DNA of 64,000 nt from GCA-2705995 sp965661625. Its GTDB lineage: Bacteria; Bacteroidota; Bacteroidia; Flavobacteriales_G; Salibacteraceae. Positions 41,064-49,232 of this stretch are shown piece after piece (position 1 is the stretch's first letter; the number at the start of each line of letters is the position of its first letter). The stretch is from the NCBI GenBank assembly GCA_965661625.1, contig CBFIEM010000012.1, forward strand, positions 29,063-93,062, given 5' to 3'. The notes below the pieces were generated by a model. The model had not been told where the DNA came from and searched no databases. It was given only the letters and a program-made list of their open reading frames with translations. The position numbers were made by a program, and so were the translations under genes.

Positions 41064-41510
41064 TTATTTCGCAACAGGAGCACCAGGAGTTTTATTTACT
41101 GGCATTCCAGTTTCTTTTGGCGCAGCTTCAATATTTCCTTTTATGCGAATAACCTTTGTTGGTGAATTTGACGCATTTGAGCTAATTGTTACCGATTTAT
41201 TAATCGGTCCAACGCGTTTTGAGTCATATTTTACCTTAATAACACCTTCGTCACCTGGCTGAATGGGTTCTTTTGGCCATTTTGGAACAGTACATCCGCA
41301 AGATCCTTGGGCATGACTGATAATTAACGGCTCGTCACCCGTGTTTTTAAAACGGAATTCGGTTGTAGCGTCTCCATATTGTTTCATGTTGCCAAAATCA
41401 TGAACTTCTTTTACAAGTTCAATTTCAGCTCCACCGGCTGAAGGAGTCTGTGCAAATGCACCAAGTGCGAAACTTAGCACTAAGGTCATTGAGGCTAAAA
41501 GCTTTTTCAT
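41064..41510 (-). CDS. DUF1573 family exported protein
   Basis: A 148-aa secreted or periplasmic protein: signal peptide (KKLLASMTLVLSFALGAFAQ) followed by one DUF1573 (ASH-like immunoglobulin) domain with VHDFGNMKQYGDATTEFRF, the conserved Cys pair SCGCTVPKWP, and IRIKGNI; the tail is Pro-rich. The family is abundant in Bacteroidota; function unknown, with extracytoplasmic binding or structural roles suggested. The ATG at 41510 is confirmed by a well-formed promoter at 41538-41567; a longer frame beginning at 41579 would start upstream of it. Confidence 0.85.
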   Translation of the reverse strand: MKKLLASMTLVLSFALGAFAQTPSAGGAEIELVKEVHDFGNMKQYGDATTEFRFKNTGDEPLIISHAQGSCGCTVPKWPKEPIQPGDEGVIKVKYDSKRVGPINKSVTISSNASNSPTKVIRIKGNIEAAPKETGMPVNKTPGAPVAK

Positions 41511-41537
41511 AACATAACGGGTTTTATTTATTGAAAC

Positions 41538-41567
41538 CAAATGTAGGGATATTGGAATACGGTCAAA
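41538..41567 (-). promoter_or_regulatory. Promoter of the DUF1573 gene (-33 TTTG, -7 TACATTTG)
   Basis: On the minus strand TTTG (41567-41564), an 18-base spacer, and TACATTTG (41545-41538) match the Bacteroidota consensus in both boxes. It lies 27 bases before the ATG. Confidence 0.65.
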
Positions 41568-41719
41568 ATAGATTAACAACCAATTAACAGCGGCTACATC
41601 ATGACTTGAATTTAGACCATTTTTCCCAAATTAGGATGGTAAGTAAAACCGAATGTCCTTAAAGAACGTTAGTTATAAGGTGGATTTAATATGGTTTGTT
41701 TTTTGACAATACAAGAGTT

Positions 41720-42091
41720 ATGAAAAAATCAAGGATTACTGGTGGTGCTATTTTGCTAGGAATGATTGCGCTGATGTGGTTTCTTTTTGGTGGTGGAGTA
41801 AACGAATTTACTGTTCCAGAAGTGAAAGTTGTTGAGCAAGGCCTTGTTCGGCTTCACATGAAGGATTTCGAAGGGGGAAAGATTCGCTACAATTTTTACA
41901 GTGTAGACGACAATGGAATTCAAGAGCGATTAGGCAGTCAACGCGCCGAGTTAGACGGTACAACAAAATTGCGCTTGGAATTAAATTCAGATGTTCAGAA
42001 TATTTTAATTGAACGAACTAAGAACTCGAAGGTTAGTCGAAAAGTGGTTGATGCCTCTAAATCTGCCCATTTGATTCAATTTATACTGTAG
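41720..42091 (+). CDS. Hypothetical single-pass membrane protein
   Basis: A protein of about 123 aa with an N-terminal transmembrane helix (ITGGAILLGMIALMWFLFGGG) and a periplasmic beta-rich domain (VVEQGLVRLHMKDFEGGKI, GTTKLRLELNSDVQN). No recognised family. The ATG at 41720 places the helix right at the N-terminus; an upstream TTG-type frame start at 41696 adds eight residues. Followed 2 bases later by a tiny membrane-protein frame, so the two may be co-translated. Function unknown. Confidence 0.55.
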   Translation: MKKSRITGGAILLGMIALMWFLFGGGVNEFTVPEVKVVEQGLVRLHMKDFEGGKIRYNFYSVDDNGIQERLGSQRAELDGTTKLRLELNSDVQNILIERTKNSKVSRKVVDASKSAHLIQFIL

Positions 42092-42093
42092 CA

Positions 42094-42195
42094 ATGAATA
42101 AGCAATTGATAAGGTTCGCATTGATAATAATAGCTTTAATAGCACTTTATGCATTTGCATTTGATTTGAATGGCACAAACCCGTTCGGATTTTAA
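42094..42195 (+). CDS. Candidate 33-aa membrane microprotein
   Basis: A short frame starting 2 bases after the previous stop. It encodes MNKQLIRFALIIIALIALYA and then FAFDLNGTNPFGF: one transmembrane helix (about residues 7-24) preceded by two positive charges, a plausible N-in/C-out topology. Close spacing suggests translation coupled to the preceding gene. Small size means chance cannot be ruled out, but the hydrophobic pattern and spacing are unlike random sequence. The valS promoter follows directly. Confidence 0.45.
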   Translation: MNKQLIRFALIIIALIALYAFAFDLNGTNPFGF

Positions 42196-42215
42196 CAATG
42201 TAGCAGGCATTTGAA

Positions 42216-42223
42216 TAACTTTG
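42216..42223 (+). promoter_or_regulatory. Promoter -7 element of valS
   Basis: TAACTTTG fits TAnnTTTG and ends 24 bases before the valS ATG. Confidence 0.5.
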
Positions 42224-42247
42224 TCTTCACTCGAAAAGAACGATTGA

Positions 42248-44866
42248 ATGGCGACAATTTCAGATAAATTCAACACCCTCACTGCTGAACAGAAGTGGTA
42301 TCAGCATTGGGAGAAGTCAGGTTACTTCAAGTCGGCTCCAGATGAACGTGAGCCATACACCATCTTAATCCCTCCCCCGAATGTGACAGGAGTGTTGCAT
42401 ATGGGGCATATGCTGAATAATACCATTCAGGACGTTCTGATTAGAAGAGCGCGTATGCTTGGATACAATGCATGCTGGGTTCCTGGTTGCGATCATGCTT
42501 CCATAGCCACTGAGGCAAAGGTTGTGGCTAAACTGAAGGATGACGGTGTGAATAAGGCAGATCTCACGAGAGATGAGTTTATGTCGCATGCATGGGAGTG
42601 GACGGAGAAGCACGGCGGAATTATCCTCAAACAACTCAGAAGAATAGGTGCTTCATGCGATTGGGATCGGTATACGTTCACCATGGATGAGGTTCGTTAC
42701 CAGGCGGTAATTGATGTGTTTATAGACCTGCACAAAAAAGGCAAAATTTATCGAGGTCATCGCATGGTGAATTGGGACCCCGAAGCGCAAACAACCGTTT
42801 CAGATGAAGAAGTGATTCACAAAGATGTAGATCAAAAGCTCTATTACATTGCCTATCAGGTAGAAGGTTCTGAAGACACGGTAGTAATCGCTACAACCCG
42901 TCCAGAAACAATCCTAGGGGATAGTGCAATATGTGTAAATCCAAATGACGAGCGCTTTACCCACCTCATTGGAAAACAAGTACTTGTTCCAATTGCTAAC
43001 AGGTCAATTCCAATTATTGCAGATGATTATGTTGATGTTGAGTTTGGTACAGGGTGCTTAAAAATTACACCTGCTCATGACCCAAACGACAAGGTAATTG
43101 GAGAACGTCACAAGCTTGAAGTAATCGAAATTTTAAATGACGATGGAACTTTAAATCACCACGGTATTCACTATGAAGGAATGGATCGGTTTGCTGTGCG
43201 TGAAAAGATTGCCGCAGAACTCGCTGAAAATGGAACTTTACTCAAGGCAGAGTCCTACCGAACTTCTGTAGGTACATCAGAGCGTACAGGTGCTGTAATT
43301 GAGCCAAAGCTTTCGGAGCAGTGGTTCTTATCGATGAAGGAACTATCAGACCCTGCCCTTAAAGCTGTAATGGAAGATGTGGTTCAGCTAGTGCCGGAGA
43401 AATTTAAAAATACTTATCGCCACTGGATGGAAAATGTGCGTGATTGGAATATTTCTAGGCAGTTGTATTGGGGACATCGCATCCCCGCGTATTTCTACGG
43501 AGAAGGTAAGGATGATTATGTAGTAGCAGCATCAAAAGAGGAGGCATTGGAGCTCGCTCGAAGCGCTTCGGGCAACAAAGGGCTTACTGCTAGCGATTTA
43601 AAGCAAGATTCAGATGTGCTAGACACTTGGTTTTCAAGTTGGTTATGGCCTATTTCTGTTTTTGATGGGTTTAATAATCCCAACAATGAGGAGATGAATT
43701 ACTATTATCCAAGCAGCACACTTGTAACCGCTCCTGAAATACTCTTTTTCTGGGTAGCTCGTATGGTAATTGCAGGTTACGAATACTGTGGTGAAAAGCC
43801 ATTTGATACCGTTTATTTAACCGGAATTGTTCGAGATAAACTCGGTCGAAAAATGTCGAAGTCATTAGGGAATTCACCTGATCCCATAGGCTTGATTGAA
43901 AAATATGGGGCAGATGGGGTGCGTGTTGGTATGCTATTGACCTCTCCTGCAGGAAATGACCTTCCTTTTGATGAGAGCTTATGTGAACAAGGCCGGAATT
44001 TTTCGAATAAAATTTGGAATGCGCAGAGGCTTATATTGGGATGGGAAACGGATAGTGTTGTAAATCAACCCTCATCTTCTAAACAGGCTGGGGTGTGGTT
44101 TGATGCAACGTTTGCCTCAGCTTTAGAACGTATCGAAGACCTGTTCAACAAGTATCGGATTTCAGAGGCCTTGATGGAAACCTATCGCTTGGTATGGGAT
44201 GACTTTTGTTCGTGGTATTTAGAAATGATCAAGCCAGGTTATCAGCAGCCAATTGATGAAGAAACGTATCATGATGTGCTGAAAAATTTCGATCGAATCT
44301 TGAAAATACTCCATCCATTTATGCCTTTCTTAAGTGAAGAGGTGTGGCATAACTTAAAAGATCGGGAGGATGATGTGATGATGGCTGAATGGCCTAAGGC
44401 TGTTTCTGCTGATAAGTCCACACTGCAATCTTTTGAGCAGGCAAAAGAGGTGATTACCGAGATTAGAACTTTTCGTAAGCAAAAGAATATCGCTCAAAAG
44501 GAGCCGCTTGTATTACGCGTCTTAGCCAAGTCTGTTCATTCAAATATGGATTTAGTAAAGAAGCTCTGTAACCTCAGTGAAGTTGAGCTTATTGATGCAA
44601 AACAAACGGGAGCGTTTAGCTTTGTTGCCCACAACACAGAGTACTTTATTCCCATAGAGGGAGCTATTGATGTGGAGGCTGAAAAAGAAAAGATCAAAGC
44701 AGAAATCAACTACACAAAAGGGTTCTTAAAAGGTGTAGAGAAAAAGCTGTCAAACGAACGTTTTGTGCAAAATGCGCCCGATGAGGTGGTAGCAATGGAG
44801 CGGAAAAAACAAGCCGACGCTGAAGATAAAATCAAAACACTGGAAAATCAATTGGCTGGTTTATAG
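42248..44866 (+). CDS. valS: Valyl-tRNA synthetase
   Basis: Class I aminoacyl-tRNA synthetase of 872 aa that charges tRNA-Val. It has the HIGH motif as PPPNVTGVLHMGH, the CP1 editing domain (about 190-350, with ATTRPETILGDSAI), the KMSKS motif as GRKMSKSLGN, the anticodon-binding domain (about 600-740), and a C-terminal coiled coil (KEKIKAEINYTKGFLKGVEKK). Length is normal for the bacterial form. It converges on the YdcF gene with a 6-bp overlap. Own promoter at 42216-42223; I see no T-box, as expected for this phylum. Confidence 0.97.
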   Translation: MATISDKFNTLTAEQKWYQHWEKSGYFKSAPDEREPYTILIPPPNVTGVLHMGHMLNNTIQDVLIRRARMLGYNACWVPGCDHASIATEAKVVAKLKDDGVNKADLTRDEFMSHAWEWTEKHGGIILKQLRRIGASCDWDRYTFTMDEVRYQAVIDVFIDLHKKGKIYRGHRMVNWDPEAQTTVSDEEVIHKDVDQKLYYIAYQVEGSEDTVVIATTRPETILGDSAICVNPNDERFTHLIGKQVLVPIANRSIPIIADDYVDVEFGTGCLKITPAHDPNDKVIGERHKLEVIEILNDDGTLNHHGIHYEGMDRFAVREKIAAELAENGTLLKAESYRTSVGTSERTGAVIEPKLSEQWFLSMKELSDPALKAVMEDVVQLVPEKFKNTYRHWMENVRDWNISRQLYWGHRIPAYFYGEGKDDYVVAASKEEALELARSASGNKGLTASDLKQDSDVLDTWFSSWLWPISVFDGFNNPNNEEMNYYYPSSTLVTAPEILFFWVARMVIAGYEYCGEKPFDTVYLTGIVRDKLGRKMSKSLGNSPDPIGLIEKYGADGVRVGMLLTSPAGNDLPFDESLCEQGRNFSNKIWNAQRLILGWETDSVVNQPSSSKQAGVWFDATFASALERIEDLFNKYRISEALMETYRLVWDDFCSWYLEMIKPGYQQPIDEETYHDVLKNFDRILKILHPFMPFLSEEVWHNLKDREDDVMMAEWPKAVSADKSTLQSFEQAKEVITEIRTFRKQKNIAQKEPLVLRVLAKSVHSNMDLVKKLCNLSEVELIDAKQTGAFSFVAHNTEYFIPIEGAIDVEAEKEKIKAEINYTKGFLKGVEKKLSNERFVQNAPDEVVAMERKKQADAEDKIKTLENQLAGL

Positions 44867-45613
44867 GTAGCCGGCCATCCAATAAAAGAAATACCCTAAC
44901 CATTCATGGATGAGCGACTGCCAAGCGGCAAGTGCGTCTGCGTTGGGTATGAGTAAGTGTTCAATGTTCCATTTGCGCCTTCCTGCGTGTCGGTCAACTG
45001 CTACTGGTATCGCTTTAATTCCTGCTTTTTCAAAGCATGCAATCGCTCTTCGCATATGGCGGGCGGAAGTAATGAGTAAAACGGGCCCCGCTGTATCACT
45101 AACAAGTGGTTTCGTGTAAGCTGCATTTTCATGCGTATTGCGTGCATTTCGCTCTACAATGAGGTCATTCGGCGCCATGCCTATAGCATGTAAGTATTTA
45201 GCAACCATATCTCCTTCGCGGTAATTGGTATCAACCAGGTTACTGGAGCCGCCTGTGATAATGAGTTTGCGCACTAACCCCTGCTGATAAAGTTGATACC
45301 CTATTAACATGCGGTCGGTTCCACTGGAAAACTCCACACGGTCAATGTTTGGGTCGTAGTAAGTGAACCCGCCTAAGATAATGCCATACTTCGCTGCGCT
45401 AATAGAGGAAAGAGGTTGTGCTTTCCATTCCCAGCTTCGCATAACTTCTTCAAGAATAAATGAGTTTGAAAAAATAAAAAGCAGCATAAAGGCAATGGCA
45501 ATTGCACGCCTTCTAATTTTGCCGGCTTTTATAAGAGCTATAATACAAGCAATAAAAACCCACGATAAAGGAGCTACCAGCCAGGCTAGGATTTTGGATA
45601 ATACGAAAAACAT
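44861..45613 (-). CDS. YdcF/ElyC-family (DUF218) membrane protein
   Basis: A 250-aa protein with two N-terminal hydrophobic segments (LSKILAWLVAPLSWVFIACIIALI and AIAIAFMLLFIFSNSFI) and a DUF218 domain: YGIILGGFTYY, DRMLIGYQLYQQGLVRKLIITGG, then VERNARNTHENA and LLITSARHMRRAI. The family includes E. coli ElyC, linked to peptidoglycan and lipid carrier homeostasis, and SanA. Catalysis is not established. Its ATG overlaps the stop of the T9SS propeller gene (TGATG), so the two are translationally coupled. Confidence 0.88.
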   Translation of the reverse strand: MFFVLSKILAWLVAPLSWVFIACIIALIKAGKIRRRAIAIAFMLLFIFSNSFILEEVMRSWEWKAQPLSSISAAKYGIILGGFTYYDPNIDRVEFSSGTDRMLIGYQLYQQGLVRKLIITGGSSNLVDTNYREGDMVAKYLHAIGMAPNDLIVERNARNTHENAAYTKPLVSDTAGPVLLITSARHMRRAIACFEKAGIKAIPVAVDRHAGRRKWNIEHLLIPNADALAAWQSLIHEWLGYFFYWMAGYL

Positions 45614-48396
45614 CAGCGCACAATTAGTCGATTGGTTTGCACTTTATGCTCAGCTTTAGCCATGACAATATATACTCCTGGTGGCCATGATGAGCAATTG
45701 ATTTGCTCAATTGTATTAGCTGTAGTTTGCGTGTGAACAACCTGACCGTTCATGCCCGTAACGGTAATTTCGGATTGACCCGATGCAGGAAGCTCTACAT
45801 TAAATATATTCTGTGCTGGGTTAGGGAATACGCCGAGTAATTGCGTTTCTGGGTGTTGCTGAATTGATGACGGTTGTCTGAGAATATCATTTACACTGGT
45901 TATATAAGTCGTAAATACTCCGCGACCATGAGTTCCTACTGCGACAAACCCATCAGATACCCGGGTGTCAATCATATCAACTACAACGTTACCAATAGCA
46001 TTTGGTGCTTGTTGAACCCAAACAGTAGAGTCACCCTGAAGTGAGTCTGTGGCATATAATCCTGTACTTGTGCCAATGAGGTAAACAGTTCCATCTGAAA
46101 CAGGGAGGATTTGAGCCCAGCGTAGCGATGGACCAGTCCCAAATGCCAGGTCGGGAGGAGAGCCTTGTGTTGGCGCAGATTCGAGGTTCCCTGCAATCCG
46201 CTGCCAATTATTTCCAGCATCTTCTGAATAATATAAGCTGTAAACGTTGTAGTTGGAGTAAACAACCATCACCTTATCACCATCACGAGGGTCTGAAGTT
46301 ATGCAACTTGTGTAGCGCCCATTTCCAATGTTATTGGTAATGTTAGTAATTGTGGGATTTGCCTTGTGTGCGCTATCCATACGGAAAATAAACCGGTTTG
46401 AAGTACCGTAATAAACCGTGTGGTCTGCAGAGTTGCTCGTTGCGTGAACAGCGGTGATTGACGTTCCTCCAGTGTTTGATGCATCGATGCGATTCCACCC
46501 TTGACTTATTGTGTCGTATTCATTCGTTAAAGGAATATGCGTGAGCGAGTCATTCACCCAAAGGTAATTTCCAGCAGCGAGATACATCAAGTCTGGGTCG
46601 TTCGGATCACCTGTAAATGGGTTGATAAAAAGGTAGTTGCTGCCACCTATAGGGTCAATCCTTCTAAAAGCGGTAACCAATCCGTTCGCATCGAGTGAAG
46701 CTTTGATCATTCGGCCATTTTGACGCGAAAAGTAATAGTCTTGTCCAGCATTGCTAACATAACAATACGATCCATCTCCCAATGAAGGCATGGTCCAGCT
46801 GAATTGTGCATTATCTGTATTTGTCCACAAGGTCGAATTATCTTGTAATCCTCCAAAAACAACCTTGCTGCCTGGTGTTTCGCGGTCAACAGCAACTGTA
46901 TAAAACTGAGTGGTGAGGTATCCTCTGTTTAAATTGTCCCAAACCACATTTTGGTCAAGTCCGTTTGCGGTAGCAAAAACACCTCCGTCATTGCAGCTTA
47001 GGATACTATCAGGGTTACTGAAAAAAGCAACCACATGTTGGTCTGGATGATGGTCAGGCCAAACATCATAAAAAGGAATGTCTGTATTTAATCCATAACC
47101 ACCGATTTTAACGGAAGAGGCCTCAGTTGTAAAGCCATCGTCTGTGCGGAATAAATTGGTTCCACCATAAAAAATGCGGTTGGAGTCTTGCGGATGAACT
47201 TGAATTACGAGGTTATATCCTGATTGTGCAATGAAGTTATCGGACGGTCCACGGCCATTAGCCATCTTATCTGAAAGGGTTTGCCATGTTCCACCATTTC
47301 CACTTCCATCCCCGGAATTATAAGAATATCTCCAAAGGGAGTTTCGCTCAATAGCACCACGAAAAGATTCAAATGAAAAACCGTGAATAGGCGTATGGGC
47401 AAGAAAATAAATCTTGTTCTCATTTGAAGGATCAATGCCAATTACAGTTCGGAATAAAAAGATGTTTTGGGAGAAGATTGACGTCCAATTCAAACCGTCC
47501 GTTGATCGGTAAATACCACCAGAGTTCCCATCATCGCCTAATGTAGCATAAAGTACCCCCGTTGAGGTTATTGCTACTTCGGCAAAACTTGAGTTTCCAC
47601 CTTGGCTTCCCAGAACCGATTGCCACGTGCTTCCTGCGTCATTTGATCGGTACACAATTCCAGCTGCCGCGGCATAGATAATGGTGCTGTCTGTTCGTGT
47701 TGGGTCTACGACTATTCTCCAAATGAAATCCCACTCTTGACTCGTCTGCGGGTCACCTGTTTGAGTTGAAGGGAGCACGTTCCAAGTATATCCACCATCA
47801 GTGCTATGGTAAATTCCATCTCCACTGTATGTAGCCGAAAATGATTTAGAAGCTGAATTGCCAAACCCTTCACCCGACCCATAATACCAATGGTCAGCGA
47901 AACCGGGTCGTGGATCTTGAATTATGCAGGATACAGCATGATGTGCGCTATCAGAGGTGACCTTTGTCCAAGATTGTCCGCGGTTCTCACTGAGCCACAT
48001 TCCACCGGAAATTCCGCCGGCCAAAATGCGATTTTCGTTTGAGCGATCAATAGCCGCAGCTCGCGTTCTGCCTCCTACGTTGTATGGGCCAATATTCGAA
48101 TACGCTGCTTGGGTTCTGCTGTATTCCAGTCGTTGGGGTAGTGTTTTAGCATAACTCAATTCAGCCGCTCGTACTCCAGCGGGAATGGTACCGCTTACAG
48201 GGTCAGCTTGGCGCAGTAATTCCCATTCCATGCGAGACTGGGCCCCAGGCATGCCTATGCTGGAACCTTCAGGTGAAACAACGGTGCCGTTCACAAGAAA
48301 TGCATTCGGAGAAGACATCCTGAACTCGCTGTAACTTAAACTGCCAATAACAGCTGTAGCAAAAAGAGCTGTGCAAATAATTAAGGTATTTTTCAT
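45613..48396 (-). CDS. Secreted beta-propeller (VPS10/BNR-like) protein with T9SS type A domain
   Basis: A 927-aa secreted protein. It has an N-terminal hydrophobic signal (LIICTALFATAVIGSLSYS), a prodomain-like region, then a series of BNR/Asp-box-like blades (SENRGQSWTKV, STDGGYTWNVL, SNDAGSTWQSV, STDGLNWTSI, SEDAGNNWQRI), as in sortilin/VPS10 and xyloglucanase-type propellers. The C-terminal domain begins LLGVFPNPAQNIFNVEL and ends KVQTNRLIVR, a T9SS type A signal. Propellers of this class bind or cleave polysaccharides, but I see no catalytic residues that fix an activity. It is upstream of, and coupled to, the YdcF gene. Confidence 0.85.
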   Translation of the reverse strand: MKNTLIICTALFATAVIGSLSYSEFRMSSPNAFLVNGTVVSPEGSSIGMPGAQSRMEWELLRQADPVSGTIPAGVRAAELSYAKTLPQRLEYSRTQAAYSNIGPYNVGGRTRAAAIDRSNENRILAGGISGGMWLSENRGQSWTKVTSDSAHHAVSCIIQDPRPGFADHWYYGSGEGFGNSASKSFSATYSGDGIYHSTDGGYTWNVLPSTQTGDPQTSQEWDFIWRIVVDPTRTDSTIIYAAAAGIVYRSNDAGSTWQSVLGSQGGNSSFAEVAITSTGVLYATLGDDGNSGGIYRSTDGLNWTSIFSQNIFLFRTVIGIDPSNENKIYFLAHTPIHGFSFESFRGAIERNSLWRYSYNSGDGSGNGGTWQTLSDKMANGRGPSDNFIAQSGYNLVIQVHPQDSNRIFYGGTNLFRTDDGFTTEASSVKIGGYGLNTDIPFYDVWPDHHPDQHVVAFFSNPDSILSCNDGGVFATANGLDQNVVWDNLNRGYLTTQFYTVAVDRETPGSKVVFGGLQDNSTLWTNTDNAQFSWTMPSLGDGSYCYVSNAGQDYYFSRQNGRMIKASLDANGLVTAFRRIDPIGGSNYLFINPFTGDPNDPDLMYLAAGNYLWVNDSLTHIPLTNEYDTISQGWNRIDASNTGGTSITAVHATSNSADHTVYYGTSNRFIFRMDSAHKANPTITNITNNIGNGRYTSCITSDPRDGDKVMVVYSNYNVYSLYYSEDAGNNWQRIAGNLESAPTQGSPPDLAFGTGPSLRWAQILPVSDGTVYLIGTSTGLYATDSLQGDSTVWVQQAPNAIGNVVVDMIDTRVSDGFVAVGTHGRGVFTTYITSVNDILRQPSSIQQHPETQLLGVFPNPAQNIFNVELPASGQSEITVTGMNGQVVHTQTTANTIEQINCSSWPPGVYIVMAKAEHKVQTNRLIVR

Positions 48397-48508
48397 GTTG
48401 AACAGAGTTGTGTCCCAATATTACGACTAAATTAAACGGCTTTCAACTGTGCGCTAACTAACCGGATTGCTCATTAAAAACTTGTAAATTAGTGAACATG
48501 AAAATTAC

Positions 48509-49192
48509 ATGTATATGAAGATTCATTTACTCTTGGTGATTGCTTTTTTTTCCTTCCTTCAGGTTCGCACTATTGCTCAAGATCAAACAGATTTGTTGGT
48601 TTTACCCAATGCAAAGTTTAAGGTAGGAGTGCATTATATGCTCAATTCAACCTTCCGAGACCTATCAGGAAATGAGTTCATCACCGAATTTAAGTCTGTT
48701 GAGGAGCCACGGATAGGCTATACCATTGGTTCGTCGATTGAATACGATTTGCATCAAGACCTGAGTATTGAATCGGGGTTGTACTTTTCAAGGAAAGAAT
48801 ACGGCGGTATTCAGACCGACTCTTCTGAATTTTTTACGCGCTATTTGTTTTTTGATGTTCCACTTCAGGTCAATTGGTATTTTTATCACGTGAAGTCATT
48901 CGAGCTACTCGTCGGAGCAGGCGGAACAGCGCACTTGCTTTTACAGCCGTTCAGTATTGAACGTGTTAACAATACTGGTGAAATTCACCGCTTGGATCTT
49001 TCGGATAATGCGTACAATACGCTTTCACTTTCTGCTCGTGGTGTTTTAGGTGTTAATTATTATTTAAGTCCGATGCTGCTTATCCGAGCGCAAGGTGGAA
49101 TGAATGTAGGTGTCACGCCAATCTACGATCGCGAATTCACCGAGAGACTCTACAATTCATTTCTCAGTGTAGGAGTTGTTGGACGATTTTAA
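48509..49192 (+). CDS. Outer-membrane beta-barrel protein (PorT-like)
   Basis: A 225-227-aa protein with a signal peptide (IHLLLVIAFFSFLQVRTIAQ) and alternating amphipathic strands typical of an 8-stranded OMP_b-brl barrel: GVHYMLNSTFRDL, IGYTIGSSIEYDL, LSIESGLYFSRKEYGG, FDVPLQVNWYF, FELLVGAGGTAHLL, ARGVLGVNYYLS, and a terminal aromatic (VGVVGRF), the usual barrel signal. Starts at 48509 and 48515 are both ATG; the second (MKIHLL) is the more usual. It is upstream of the subtilase gene by 40 bp on the same strand; whether they work together is unknown. Confidence 0.8.
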   Translation: MYMKIHLLLVIAFFSFLQVRTIAQDQTDLLVLPNAKFKVGVHYMLNSTFRDLSGNEFITEFKSVEEPRIGYTIGSSIEYDLHQDLSIESGLYFSRKEYGGIQTDSSEFFTRYLFFDVPLQVNWYFYHVKSFELLVGAGGTAHLLLQPFSIERVNNTGEIHRLDLSDNAYNTLSLSARGVLGVNYYLSPMLLIRAQGGMNVGVTPIYDREFTERLYNSFLSVGVVGRF

Positions 49193-49232
49193 AATTCACT
49201 CAACTTCATCCCTTTTTTATTGTTAGATCACT

